From the NCBI RefSeq assembly GCF_018275325.1, contig NZ_JAGVQR010000001.1:1922001-1986000 (forward strand): 64,000 nt of DNA, written 5' to 3'. This document shows positions 1-8,355 of the stretch, piece by piece. The position numbers and the translations under genes are program-made. This DNA comes from Nocardioides palaemonis (GTDB lineage Bacteria > Actinomycetota > Actinomycetes > Propionibacteriales > Nocardioidaceae). Numbering within the stretch: position 1 is the stretch's first letter; each line of letters starts with the position of its first letter. The notes below the pieces were generated by a model. The model searched no databases and was not told where the DNA came from. It worked only from the letters and a program-made list of their open reading frames with translations.

Positions 1-67
1 CACCGCCGCGAGGACCACCATCCCCACGATCATCGACTTCCTGCTCCAGAAGGGTGGTCCGAGATGA
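1..67 (+). CDS. 3' end of an unidentified CDS
   Basis: An open frame enters from the left edge and stops with TGA at 65-67, leaving 21 residues ending LLQKGGPR. Its stop overlaps the ATG of the acyl-CoA ligase gene in an ATGA arrangement, which implies translational coupling and one transcript. The fragment is too short to name; it probably belongs to the same catabolic operon. Confidence 0.55.
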   Translation, partial: TAARTTIPTIIDFLLQKGGPR

Positions 68-1563
68 CCAACCTCGCCAGCATCCTCACCGCGTCTGCCG
101 CCCGGCACGGACGGCGGGCCGCGGTCCGCCTCGACGCCACAGCCCTCAGCCACGCCGAGCTCGACGACCTGAGCGCCCGAGCCGCCGGGCTCCTGCGCGC
201 TCGCGGTGTCGGCCCGGGGGACCGCGTTGGCCTCATGCTGCACAACGTGCTGGAGTTCCCCGTCCTCTACTACGCCGTGCTCCGCGCCGGGGCCGTCGTC
301 GTCCCGATGAACCCGCTGCTGAAGGCACCCGAGGTGGAGCACCAGCTGCGCGACTCGGGTGCGCGGCTGGTGCTCGTGTCACCCCACGCCGCTCCGGAAG
401 CCCGGCTCGCCGCTGCGGCGGTCGGCACGGAGGTCGTGGAGGCCGACGACGACCTGCTGCGGACGGTCCGGGCGCTGGTGCCCGAGCCGGGGCCGGTGGC
501 GCGCTCCGACGACGACACCGCCGTGATCCTCTACACCTCCGGCACGACGGGTACGCCGAAGGGCGCACAGCTGACGCACGCGAACCTGCGCCTCAACGCG
601 CTGGGCTTCGGCGGGCTCGTCGAGCTGACCGAGCACGACGTCGTCATGGGCTGCCTGCCGCTGTTCCACGCCTTCGGCCAGAGCAACGTGCTCAACGCCT
701 CGATCGCCGTCGGCGCCAGCGTGAGCCTGGTGCCCCGTTTCGACGCCGGTGCCGTGCTCGAGCTCGTCGCACAGGACCGGGCGACCGTGTTCGCCGGCGT
801 CCCCACGATGTACGTCACCATGCTGGAGGCAGGCGCCGCGGCCTCGGACACGTCCAGCCTGCGGGTGTGCGTCTCGGGCGGTGCGTCACTCCCGCTGGAG
901 GTGCTGTGCGGGGTCGAGCAGGACCTCGGTACACCGGTCCTCGAGGGCTACGGCCTGTCGGAGACCTCGCCCACCGCGACGTTCAACCGCCCGGGTCGTT
1001 CGAGGGTGGGTTCGATCGGCGTCCCGCTCGACGGCGTCGAGCTCAAGCTCGTCGACCGGCACGGCGTCGAGGTGGGCCCTGGCGAGGTGGGTGAGATCGC
1101 CATCCGCGGCCACAACGTGATGAAGGGGTACTGGGACCGACCTGGGGCCACCGCAGCGGCCATCGTCGACGGGTGGTTCTACAGCGGCGACCTGGCCCGG
1201 TGCGACGAGGACGGCTTCTACTACGTCGTCGACCGCAAGAAGGACCTGGTGATCCGCGGAGGGTTCAACATCTACCCCCGCGAGATCGAGGAGGTTCTCT
1301 ACGCGCACCCGGCGGTGCTCGAGGCCGCCGTCATCGGCGTTCCCCACCCCACGCTGGGCGAGGAGGTCGCCGCCGCGGTCACCCTGCGTCCGGGCCGCCA
1401 CGCGACCGCCGAGGAGCTCCGCGAGCACGTCAGGGCTCGCGTGGCGGCGTACAAGTACGCGCGCCACGTCTGGGTCGTCGACGCGCTCCCCAAGGGGCCG
1501 ACCGGCAAGATCCTCAAGCGCGAGATCGACGTCCCGCAGGCCGTCACCGCCCTGGCGGGTTGA
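64..1563 (+). CDS. acyl-CoA ligase (AMP-binding family)
   Basis: 499 residues, full length for the ANL family, which activates a carboxylic acid to an acyl-adenylate and then to the acyl-CoA. The phosphate-binding loop LYTSGTTGTPKG is at about 156-167, the YGLSETSP adenine-binding motif at about 296, the conserved aspartate of YSGDLA at about 376, the hinge DRKKDLVIRGG after it, and the catalytic lysine of PTGKILKR at about 482. All active-site elements are intact. The ATG at 64 overlaps the preceding stop. Substrate is unknown; its place before a Baeyer-Villiger cluster suggests a medium-chain acid or diacid, which is inference. Confidence 0.88.
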   Translation: MTNLASILTASAARHGRRAAVRLDATALSHAELDDLSARAAGLLRARGVGPGDRVGLMLHNVLEFPVLYYAVLRAGAVVVPMNPLLKAPEVEHQLRDSGARLVLVSPHAAPEARLAAAAVGTEVVEADDDLLRTVRALVPEPGPVARSDDDTAVILYTSGTTGTPKGAQLTHANLRLNALGFGGLVELTEHDVVMGCLPLFHAFGQSNVLNASIAVGASVSLVPRFDAGAVLELVAQDRATVFAGVPTMYVTMLEAGAAASDTSSLRVCVSGGASLPLEVLCGVEQDLGTPVLEGYGLSETSPTATFNRPGRSRVGSIGVPLDGVELKLVDRHGVEVGPGEVGEIAIRGHNVMKGYWDRPGATAAAIVDGWFYSGDLARCDEDGFYYVVDRKKDLVIRGGFNIYPREIEEVLYAHPAVLEAAVIGVPHPTLGEEVAAAVTLRPGRHATAEELREHVRARVAAYKYARHVWVVDALPKGPTGKILKREIDVPQAVTALAG

Positions 1564-2464
1564 CGGCAGCCCGGGCCGCCTCGGCCGCGCGGGCGTGGGC
1601 GGCGACGTCGTCGACCAGCTGCGGCCAGAGCGGCTCGGGGAGGTTGTGCCCCATCCCAGGCACCACGACCAGCCGGGCGCCCGGGACCGCGTCCGCGGTG
1701 GCCAGGCCCCCGGCCACCTGGACCAGCGGGTCGTCCTCGCCGTGGATGACGAGGGTCGGCACGTCGAGCTCGCGAAGTCCCGGCCGCCGATCGGGTGACG
1801 CCAGGATCGCGGCGTACTGCCGGGCCACGCCGGCGGCGTCGTAGCCGCGGGCGTACGCGCGGCGCGCGACGTCGGCGAGACGGGTCTCGTCGAGTGGGTA
1901 GGCCGGGGAGCCGATGACGCGGTAGACCTCCAGTGCGCGCTGGGCGGCTGTGTCCTCGTCGGTCGGTGGTGGCAGGAACAGGGCCGCCATCGCCTCGGGT
2001 CGCGGCGCACCGAGTTCGCGTGACGGGGTCGACATGATCGAGGTGAGGCTGCGGACGCGGCCGGGGCGTGCGATGGCGAGCTGCTGGGCGATCATCCCGC
2101 CCATCGAGGCTCCCACCACGTGTGCGGACTCCAGGCCCAGCGCGTCGAGCAGCCCCTCGACGTCGCGGGACATGTCGACCAGCGTGTACGGCGGGGGAGC
2201 GGCAGCGGGGTCGCCTGTCATCAGCGCTCCGATGTCGGGGACACCAGCCGCGTCGAGGTGCGTGGAGAGCCCCACGTCGCGGTTGTCGAAGCGGACGACG
2301 TGGAACCCCTCGTCCGCGAGTCGGGCGCAGAACCGCTCGTCCCAGCCGAGCATCTGGGTCGCCAGCCCCATGACCAGCAGCAACGGCGGGTCGGCAGGGT
2401 CTCCGAAGGACTCGTGGGCGAGGTCGACGTCGCCGACGGTCGCACGCTCCACCTGGTCAGTCAT
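1544..2464 (-). CDS. alpha/beta hydrolase (RdmC-like esterase fold)
   Basis: 306 residues with an ordinary alpha/beta-hydrolase layout: an early LLLVMGLATQMLGW strand/oxyanion region, a VRFDNRDVGLS segment, the nucleophile elbow GASMGG with Ser120, a late HGEDDPLV acid turn and GMGHNLPEPLW with the catalytic histidine. The family holds esterases, lactonases and methylesterases, and the substrate cannot be read from sequence. AGGAGAAGG lies just upstream of the ATG on the minus strand. Its 3' end overlaps the convergent acyl-CoA ligase by 20 bp, and it diverges from the esterase/monooxygenase genes across a 159-bp promoter region. Confidence 0.82.
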   Translation of the reverse strand: MTDQVERATVGDVDLAHESFGDPADPPLLLVMGLATQMLGWDERFCARLADEGFHVVRFDNRDVGLSTHLDAAGVPDIGALMTGDPAAAPPPYTLVDMSRDVEGLLDALGLESAHVVGASMGGMIAQQLAIARPGRVRSLTSIMSTPSRELGAPRPEAMAALFLPPPTDEDTAAQRALEVYRVIGSPAYPLDETRLADVARRAYARGYDAAGVARQYAAILASPDRRPGLRELDVPTLVIHGEDDPLVQVAGGLATADAVPGARLVVVPGMGHNLPEPLWPQLVDDVAAHARAAEAARAAVNPPGR

Positions 2465-2623
2465 GGGCCTTCTCCTCAGGTCGTGGTGTCACGCCAGCGT
2501 CCCTCGGCGAGGTGTCGAGTGAGGTGTTCCACATCGGTACAGGTTGTGTCGTCGCGCCAAACCTAGTGTCGCTGATCACACCAGCCATCCCAGGCGAACC
2601 ACACCAGAGAAAGAAGCAGTGAC

Positions 2624-3538
2624 ATGAGTGATCAGCAGCCCGTCGCCGGAGTCGAGCAGGATCCCCTCAAGGCGCTCTACGCCGACTGGTCGGACATCCT
2701 GGCCACCACCGAGAACCTGACGATCCGCCTGTTCCGCAGCATCTTCGACGAGTGGCACCAGCCCACCGCCGAGCCGACCGACGTGACGTACTCCGAGGGC
2801 GTCGTCGGCGGCGTGCCCGGCATCTGGGTCCACCCGGCCGGTGCCGACGAGTCCAAGGTCCTGCTCTACACCCACGGCGGCGGCTTTGCGGTCGGCTCGG
2901 CATCCAGCCACCGCAAGCTGGCGGGCCACTTCGCCAAGGCCCTCGGCGTCACCTCCTTCGTGCTGGACTACCGACGCGCTCCGGAGCACCCGCACCCCGC
3001 CAGCCTGGAGGACGCAGTCGCGGTCTTCGACGCGCTGGTCGAGAGCGGTGTCGCGCCGGAGGACGTCACCACCATCGGCGACTCGGCCGGTGGCAACCTC
3101 GCTGTCGCCACGGCGCTGTCCCTCAAGCAGCAGGGCAAGCCGCTGCCGGGTGCGGTCATCGCGCTGTCGCCCTGGCTCGACATGGAGAACAAGGGCGAGA
3201 CGCTGGTGACCAACGACGCCACCGACGCGCTCATCACTGTCGGGCTCCTCGAGGGCATGATCGCCGGTGTCCTCGGCGACCAGACCAGCCCCACGGCGCC
3301 GCTGGCCAACCCGCTCTACGGCGACTACGTCGGCTTCCCGCGGCTCTACATCACCGCCGGCGGCGACGAGTCGCTGCTCGACAACGCCACGCGCCTCGAC
3401 GAGCTGGCCACCGCCGCAGGGGTCGACGTGACCCTTTCCGTCGTCGACGGCCAGCAGCACGTCTTCCCGTTCAACGCCGGCCGCACCGCTGCCGCCGACG
3501 ACCAGATCGCCGCCATCGCGAAGTGGTACGCCGGCTGA
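2624..3538 (+). CDS. alpha/beta hydrolase, hormone-sensitive-lipase type (candidate lactone/ester hydrolase)
   Basis: 304 residues. The HGGGFAVG oxyanion-hole motif starts at about 84, the GDSAGGN nucleophile motif holds Ser154, and Asp248 (GGDES) and His279 (QQHVF) complete the triad. This is the hormone-sensitive-lipase group. It lies 40 bp before a Baeyer-Villiger monooxygenase, where ChnC- or AcmB-type hydrolases open the lactone or ester made by the monooxygenase. The role as caprolactone or alkyl-ester hydrolase rests on that context, not on the sequence alone. Confidence 0.85.
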   Translation: MSDQQPVAGVEQDPLKALYADWSDILATTENLTIRLFRSIFDEWHQPTAEPTDVTYSEGVVGGVPGIWVHPAGADESKVLLYTHGGGFAVGSASSHRKLAGHFAKALGVTSFVLDYRRAPEHPHPASLEDAVAVFDALVESGVAPEDVTTIGDSAGGNLAVATALSLKQQGKPLPGAVIALSPWLDMENKGETLVTNDATDALITVGLLEGMIAGVLGDQTSPTAPLANPLYGDYVGFPRLYITAGGDESLLDNATRLDELATAAGVDVTLSVVDGQQHVFPFNAGRTAAADDQIAAIAKWYAG

Positions 3539-3578
3539 CCGCCGGGCCACGTCCACCGACACCCTCACGGAGACTCCC

Positions 3579-5231
3579 ATGACCACCCTGACCACGACCG
3601 GGCCCGGCCCGGACGCCACCGCTCCTGTCGACTACGACGCGATCGTCATCGGCGCCGGCTTCGGCGGCATCTACATGCTGCACAAGCTGCGCAACGAGCT
3701 CGGCCTCTCGGTGCGTGCCTACGACCGCGCGGGCGGCGTCGGCGGCACCTGGTACTGGAACCGCTACCCGGGCGCCCTCTCCGACACCGAGGGCTTCGTC
3801 TACCGCTACTCCTTCGACAAGGACCTGCTGCAGGACTACGACTGGAGCACGCGCTACCTCAAGCAGGCCGACATCCTGGCCTACCTCGAGCACGTCGTGG
3901 AGCGTTTCGACCTGGCCAAGGACATCCAGCTCGAGACCGGGATCGCCGCGGCAGTGTTCGACGAGGCGACCAACCGGTGGACGGTCACCACCGAGCATGG
4001 CGAGACGGTCACGGCGACGTACGTCGTCACGGCGCTGGGCCTGCTCTCGAAGATCAACATGCCCAACATCCCCGGCATCGAGACCTTCGCCGGCGACATC
4101 ATCCACACCGGCGCCTGGCCCGACGAGCACGAGTTCGCCGGCAAGCGAGTCGGCGTGATCGGCAACGGGTCCACCGGCCAGCAGGTGATCTCGGCGGTCG
4201 CACCCGAGGTCGAACACCTGACGGTCTTCATGCGCACTCCGCAGTACAGCGTGCCTGCGGGTGACCGGCCGATGACCCCCGAGGAGGTCGCCGCCATCAA
4301 GGGCGACTTCGACGGGATCTGGGACCAGGTGCGCAGCTCGGTGGTGGCCTTCGGTTTCGAGGAGAGCGCCGTGCCCGCGATGAGCGTCTCGGAGGAAGAG
4401 CGGCAGCGTGTGTTCCAGGAGAACTGGGACATCGGCGGCGGCTTCCGCTTCATGTTCGGCACGTTCTGCGACATCGCGACCGACCCCGAGGCCAACGAGG
4501 CCGCGGCGTCCTTCATCCGGTCGAAGATCAAGGAGATCGTCAAGGACCCGGAGAAGGCGCGCATCCTCACGCCGACGGACCTCTACGCCCGTCGCCCCCT
4601 GTGCGCGAACCACTACTACGAGACCTTCAACCGCGAGAACGTCTCCGTCGCCGACCTCAAGACCCACCCGATCGTCGAGATCGTGCCCGAGGGCGTGCGC
4701 ACGGCGGACGGCAAGCTCCACGAGCTCGACGTGCTGATCCTCGCCACCGGGTTCGACGCCGTCGACGGCAACTACATGGCGATGGACCTCCGGGGACGCG
4801 AGGGCCGGACGATCAACGAGGCCTGGGCGGACGCTCCGACCAGCTACCTCGGGATCACCACCCACGGCTTCCCCAACATGTTCATGATCCTGGGTCCCAA
4901 CGGTCCGTTCACGAACCTTCCGCCGAGCATCGAGACCCAGGTCGAGTGGATCGGCAAGCTCGTCGCCGAGGCGCAGGAGCGTGACGCCGCAGTCGAGCCG
5001 TCCGCCGAGGCCGAGCAGGCCTGGACCGAGACCTGCCAGACCATCGCCGACATGACCCTGTTCCCGAAGGTCGACTCCTGGATCTTCGGCGCCAACGTGC
5101 CCGGCAAGACCAAGACCGTCATGTTCTACATCGGCGGGCTGGCCAACTACCGCGCCCAGCTCGACGAGGTCGAGGACGCCGGCTTCAAGGGGTTCGAGTT
5201 CACCCCCGCCGTCCAGCCAGCACTCGCCTGA
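3579..5231 (+). CDS. Baeyer-Villiger monooxygenase, cyclohexanone monooxygenase type
   Basis: 550 residues, an FAD- and NADPH-dependent flavoprotein inserting oxygen next to a ketone. The FAD Rossmann motif GAGFGG is at 25-30, the Baeyer-Villiger fingerprint FAGDIIHTGAWP at 170-181, and the NADPH Rossmann motif GNGSTG near 195. ARRPLC contains Arg339, the position of the catalytic arginine in cyclohexanone and phenylacetone monooxygenases. Segments such as LGPNGPFTNLPPSIE and SWIFGANVPGK closely follow the Acinetobacter cyclohexanone monooxygenase as I remember it. Neighbours encode a hydrolase, an alcohol dehydrogenase and an aldehyde dehydrogenase. Cyclic versus linear ketone substrate is not settled by sequence. 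Confidence 0.93.
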   Translation: MTTLTTTGPGPDATAPVDYDAIVIGAGFGGIYMLHKLRNELGLSVRAYDRAGGVGGTWYWNRYPGALSDTEGFVYRYSFDKDLLQDYDWSTRYLKQADILAYLEHVVERFDLAKDIQLETGIAAAVFDEATNRWTVTTEHGETVTATYVVTALGLLSKINMPNIPGIETFAGDIIHTGAWPDEHEFAGKRVGVIGNGSTGQQVISAVAPEVEHLTVFMRTPQYSVPAGDRPMTPEEVAAIKGDFDGIWDQVRSSVVAFGFEESAVPAMSVSEEERQRVFQENWDIGGGFRFMFGTFCDIATDPEANEAAASFIRSKIKEIVKDPEKARILTPTDLYARRPLCANHYYETFNRENVSVADLKTHPIVEIVPEGVRTADGKLHELDVLILATGFDAVDGNYMAMDLRGREGRTINEAWADAPTSYLGITTHGFPNMFMILGPNGPFTNLPPSIETQVEWIGKLVAEAQERDAAVEPSAEAEQAWTETCQTIADMTLFPKVDSWIFGANVPGKTKTVMFYIGGLANYRAQLDEVEDAGFKGFEFTPAVQPALA

Positions 5232-5329
5232 CACATCCGGCGGCGGCCCCCATCCGGCGGCCGCCGCCGGCCTCATGGGGCCCGGCCGACTGGTCGATCC
5301 CATCCACCCACGAACACCTGCGAGGAACC

Positions 5330-6400
5330 ATGCGCGCATTCGCCGTACCCGAGGCAACCACCACAGACCTCACCGAGATCGAGCTCCCGACGCCCGCGCC
5401 TACGGGAACCGAGGTGGTGCTGGAGGTGGTCCGGTCCGGGGTGTGCCACACCGACACCCACCTCCGGGCGGGCTACTACGACCTGGGCCGGCGCGGCCAG
5501 ATGCGCCTCACCGACCGCGGTGTGCCGTACCCCCTGGTCATGGGCCACGAGGTCGTGGGCGTTGTGATCGCTGCCGGTCCTGACGTCCAGGACGTCGAGG
5601 TGGGCAGCACCCGGCTGGTCTATCCCTGGGTGGGTTGCGGTGAGTGTCCGCCCTGCCTGGACGGCCGGGAGAACGCCTGTCCCAGGGGCCGCAACATCGG
5701 TGTGGCCCGAGCCGGCGGCTACGCCGAGCAGGTGCTCGTGCCGCACCCCCGCTACCTCGTGGACATCGAGGGCCTCGACCTCAGTTGGGCCGCCACGATG
5801 GCCTGCTCCGGGCTGACCGCCTACAGCGCCGCGCGCAAGGTGCTGCCGCTCCCTGCCGACGCGCCGATCGTGGTGATCGGGGTCGGGGGAGTAGGCCTGA
5901 CGGCCGTGGCGACCCTGAGCGCCCTGGGCCACCGCGCCATCTGCGCCGTGGACACCTCGCCCGCCAACCTCGCAGCCGCGCAGGAGCTCGGCGCCTCTCA
6001 CACGGTGACGGCCGAGGGCGACGACGTGGCCGCGAAGCTGCTGGCGACGACGGGTGGCCCGGTGCCCGCCGTGATCGACTTCGTCAACAACGACCACACC
6101 GCGCCCGTCGCCTTCGAGGCCCTCGCCAAGGGAGGCCACATGGTGCAGGTCGGTCTCTTCGGAGGCGAGATGACCATCCCCACCGCCCTGTTGGCGCTCA
6201 AGATGATCACCATCCAGGGGAGCTTCGTCGGAACCCTCCCCGAGCTCCACGAGGTCGTCGAGCTGGCCAAGCGGGGCGACATCCCGCGCATCCCGGTCCA
6301 CGACGCGCCGCTCGACCTCGCTGGCGTGACGGTCTCGCTGGACCGGCTCGCCGCCGGTGGCGTCACCGGCCGCATCGTCCTGAAGGGAGCGGAGAAGTGA
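5330..6400 (+). CDS. zinc-dependent alcohol dehydrogenase (ChnD-like)
   Basis: 356 residues, medium-chain dehydrogenase family. Catalytic zinc ligands are Cys39 (GVCHTD) and His73 (GHE); the structural zinc site is Cys103, Cys106, Cys109 and Cys117. A Rossmann GVGGVG motif binds NAD(P). Between a Baeyer-Villiger monooxygenase and an aldehyde dehydrogenase, it fits oxidation of the hydroxy acid released from a lactone to the semialdehyde, as 6-hydroxyhexanoate dehydrogenase does. GAGGAA precedes the ATG, and the stop overlaps the next GTG. Confidence 0.88.
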   Translation: MRAFAVPEATTTDLTEIELPTPAPTGTEVVLEVVRSGVCHTDTHLRAGYYDLGRRGQMRLTDRGVPYPLVMGHEVVGVVIAAGPDVQDVEVGSTRLVYPWVGCGECPPCLDGRENACPRGRNIGVARAGGYAEQVLVPHPRYLVDIEGLDLSWAATMACSGLTAYSAARKVLPLPADAPIVVIGVGGVGLTAVATLSALGHRAICAVDTSPANLAAAQELGASHTVTAEGDDVAAKLLATTGGPVPAVIDFVNNDHTAPVAFEALAKGGHMVQVGLFGGEMTIPTALLALKMITIQGSFVGTLPELHEVVELAKRGDIPRIPVHDAPLDLAGVTVSLDRLAAGGVTGRIVLKGAEK

Positions 6401-7773
6401 GCAAGTACGTCTCGACCGACCCTGCCACCGGTGTGGTGGTGAAGGAGTTCGACAGCGCGACCGATGCCGAGGTGGACTCGGCTGTGGAGGCAGCCCACAC
6501 GGCGTACGGCGCCTGGCGGCGTGCCGACGTCGCGGAGCGCACCGGCCTGCTGCAGCGGATCGCGGACACCTACCGCGAGCGCTCCGAGGAGCTCGCTGCA
6601 CTGATGACCACGGAGATGGGCAAGCCCGTCGCCCAGGCGAGGGGAGAGGTCGCCCTGGCTGCCTCCATCTTCGAGTATTACGCCGCGAAGGGACCGGAGT
6701 TCCTCGAGGAGGAGCAGCTGGACATCGCCGGCCAGGGCAGCGCGGTCGTGCGCACCGAGGCCATCGGCGCGCTCGTCGGCGTCATGCCTTGGAACTACCC
6801 CCACTACCAGGTGGCCCGCTTCGTCGCGCCGAACCTGCTCCTCGGCAACACGATCCTGCTGAAGCACGCGAGCAACTGCCCGCAGCAGGCGCTCGCGATC
6901 GCCGACCTCGTCGAGGCCGCCGGCGCGCCGGCGGGCGTGTACCAGAACGTCTTCGCCACCAACGATCAGGTCGCGCGGATGATCGCTCACCCGTTCGTCC
7001 AGGGCGTCTCGCTGACCGGTTCCGAGCGAGCCGGCCAGGCGGTGGGCAGCGTGGCCGGAGCGCACATGAAAAAGTGCGTGCTCGAGCTCGGCGGCTCCGA
7101 CCCCTTCATCGTGCTGGCCGACGCGGACCCCGCCGCTGCAGCCCGGGAGGCCGCGACGGGCCGCTTCGCCAACGCCGGACAGGCCTGCACGTCGTCCAAG
7201 CGCATCATCGTCGAGGACGCCGTCTGGGACTCGTTCCTGGAGGAGTTCCTCCGTCAGGCTGCGTCCTGGCAGCTCGGCGACCCCGCCCGGGACGAGACCA
7301 AGCTCGGTCCGATGTCTTCCGTGGCCGGGCGCGCCGACCTCGAGGGGCAGGTCCAGGACGCCGTGGCCAAGGGCGCGACCGTGCATCTTGGCGGATCCGC
7401 ACCAGACGGACCGGGCGCGTACTACCCGGCGACGGTGCTCTCCGGCGTGGACACGACGATGCGTGCCTACCAGGAAGAGCTGTTCGGTCCGGTCGCCGTT
7501 CTCTACCGGGTGAGGTCCGCTGAGGAGGCGGTCGCGGTCGCGAACGACTCGCCGTTCGGCCTCGGTGCCGCGGTCTTCGGCGGAGACGAGGACCACGCGC
7601 GTCAGGTCGCCGACCAGCTCGACGTCGGGATGGTGGGCATCAACACCACGATCAAGAGTGCTCCCGACCTGCCCTTCGGTGGGGTCAAGGCCTCGGGGGT
7701 CGGGCGCGAGCTCGGCCGGTTCGGGCTCGACGAGTTCGCGAACAAGAAGCTCGTACGCAAGCTGACGAGCTGA
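6397..7773 (+). CDS. NAD(P)-dependent aldehyde dehydrogenase (semialdehyde type)
   Basis: 458 residues if begun at the GTG overlapping the preceding stop (GTGA). Family features: MPWNYP at the cofactor site, LELGG with general-base Glu230, GQACTSS with nucleophile Cys264, and the ELFGP motif near the C-terminus. It most resembles succinate-semialdehyde dehydrogenases of the short GabD-like group. In this operon it would oxidise the omega-oxo acid from the alcohol dehydrogenase to a dicarboxylate, like ChnE. The upstream extension of the frame lies inside the dehydrogenase gene and is not used. Confidence 0.88.
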   Translation: MSKYVSTDPATGVVVKEFDSATDAEVDSAVEAAHTAYGAWRRADVAERTGLLQRIADTYRERSEELAALMTTEMGKPVAQARGEVALAASIFEYYAAKGPEFLEEEQLDIAGQGSAVVRTEAIGALVGVMPWNYPHYQVARFVAPNLLLGNTILLKHASNCPQQALAIADLVEAAGAPAGVYQNVFATNDQVARMIAHPFVQGVSLTGSERAGQAVGSVAGAHMKKCVLELGGSDPFIVLADADPAAAAREAATGRFANAGQACTSSKRIIVEDAVWDSFLEEFLRQAASWQLGDPARDETKLGPMSSVAGRADLEGQVQDAVAKGATVHLGGSAPDGPGAYYPATVLSGVDTTMRAYQEELFGPVAVLYRVRSAEEAVAVANDSPFGLGAAVFGGDEDHARQVADQLDVGMVGINTTIKSAPDLPFGGVKASGVGRELGRFGLDEFANKKLVRKLTS

Positions 7774-7892
7774 TACTGGGCGAGGTGCCGATGCGGGCGC
7801 TGATCCCGCTGTTGCAGGGTCCGTGGACGTTTACTGGTCGTAAACCCCCGCGAGATCGAGCAGACGCGTCCCCATCAGCGCAAGCGACTGCA

Positions 7893-7936
7893 TGCCCGAA
7901 TGCGGCTGTTTCGGCAGGTCAGGACCTATTCGGGCA
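7893..7936. repeat. 9-bp inverted repeat with nested 5-bp repeat
   Basis: TGCCCGAAT at 7893-7901 is the exact reverse complement of ATTCGGGCA at 7928-7936. Inside lies AGGTC-AG-GACCT at 7916-7927. The structure sits in a gene-free stretch just before a tRNA-like fragment and could be a recombination or cruciform site; nothing proves it. Confidence 0.5.
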
Positions 7937-7971
7937 CGCTTCGCCAAGTGGGCGCCGACCGCATGGTCAGC

Positions 7972-8009
7972 GTCAGGGGGTCGCAGGTTCAAATCCTGTC
8001 AGCCCGACC
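7972..8009 (+). pseudogene. tRNA 3' fragment (proline-tRNA-like), candidate attachment-site remnant
   Basis: The stretch contains an intact T arm (GCAGG at 7983-7987, TTCAAAT loop, CCTGT at 7995-7999) followed by the acceptor 3' strand CAGCCCGACC. It resembles the 3' half of actinobacterial proline tRNAs from memory. No matching D arm or anticodon arm precedes it; CGGGC at 7931 could pair with the acceptor strand but leaves two mismatches and no cloverleaf. Such truncated 3' ends are typical of one side of an element integrated into a tRNA gene. A strong hairpin 26 bp downstream would be the old tRNA terminator. Confidence 0.6.
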
Positions 8010-8034
8010 GATGTGATGTCGCAGGACATCCCGG

Positions 8035-8068
8035 ACACCCGGACCTACGGAAACGTAGGTCCGGGTGT
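8035..8068 (+). terminator. strong hairpin, probable terminator
   Basis: ACACCCGGACCTACG at 8035-8049 pairs perfectly with 8054-8068 over 15 bp across a GAAA tetraloop, followed by TTCGTCATTTC. It fits a terminator of the tRNA whose 3' part lies just upstream. Confidence 0.7.
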
Positions 8069-8355
8069 TCGTCATTTCGGGGTTCGCGGCTGGTAGTCCC
8101 TGCTTGGGCGAGCAGAGAACTGACACCACGAACGACGGACCTGACCTGGTCGCAGGGATGTGCCTCGACGCGTTCGTCGTGGTCGCAGCAGTCCTCCGCG
8201 CGGTGGTCGGCATCAAGCTGCTGCTCGGTGAGGATCCGGTGACGGCCGTGGCCATCGTGCGCGCTCGTGGCCGGCCTAGTGGTGCGAGCTGAGCCTGGCC
8301 TGGCACCGGCCTCGTCAGTGACAGATCCGTCCGCGGACCGCTCGGCCGCGGTTGA
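8069..8355. other. gene-free stretch between hairpin and membrane-protein gene
   Basis: No credible gene is seen. A 75-codon plus-strand frame begins inside the hairpin, lacks a ribosome site and does not resemble a known family. With 7774-8034, this makes a 582-bp gap between the aldehyde dehydrogenase and the next gene. Confidence 0.5.

Noticed and set aside
3471..5357. Long minus-strand frame opposite the Baeyer-Villiger monooxygenase
   Set aside because: Shadow of the real gene; low-complexity, no family motifs.
7931..8009. Possible full tRNA beginning CGGGC at 7931
   Set aside because: Five acceptor pairs match but no D arm or anticodon stem can be formed and two acceptor positions mismatch.
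7785..8096. 103-codon open frame across the tRNA fragment
   Set aside because: It reads through the tRNA 3' end (translating to GSNPVSPT-like residues) and the hairpin, a well-known artefact, and has no ribosome site.
8065..8292. 75-codon plus-strand frame after the hairpin
   Set aside because: Starts inside the hairpin, no ribosome site, no similarity recognised.
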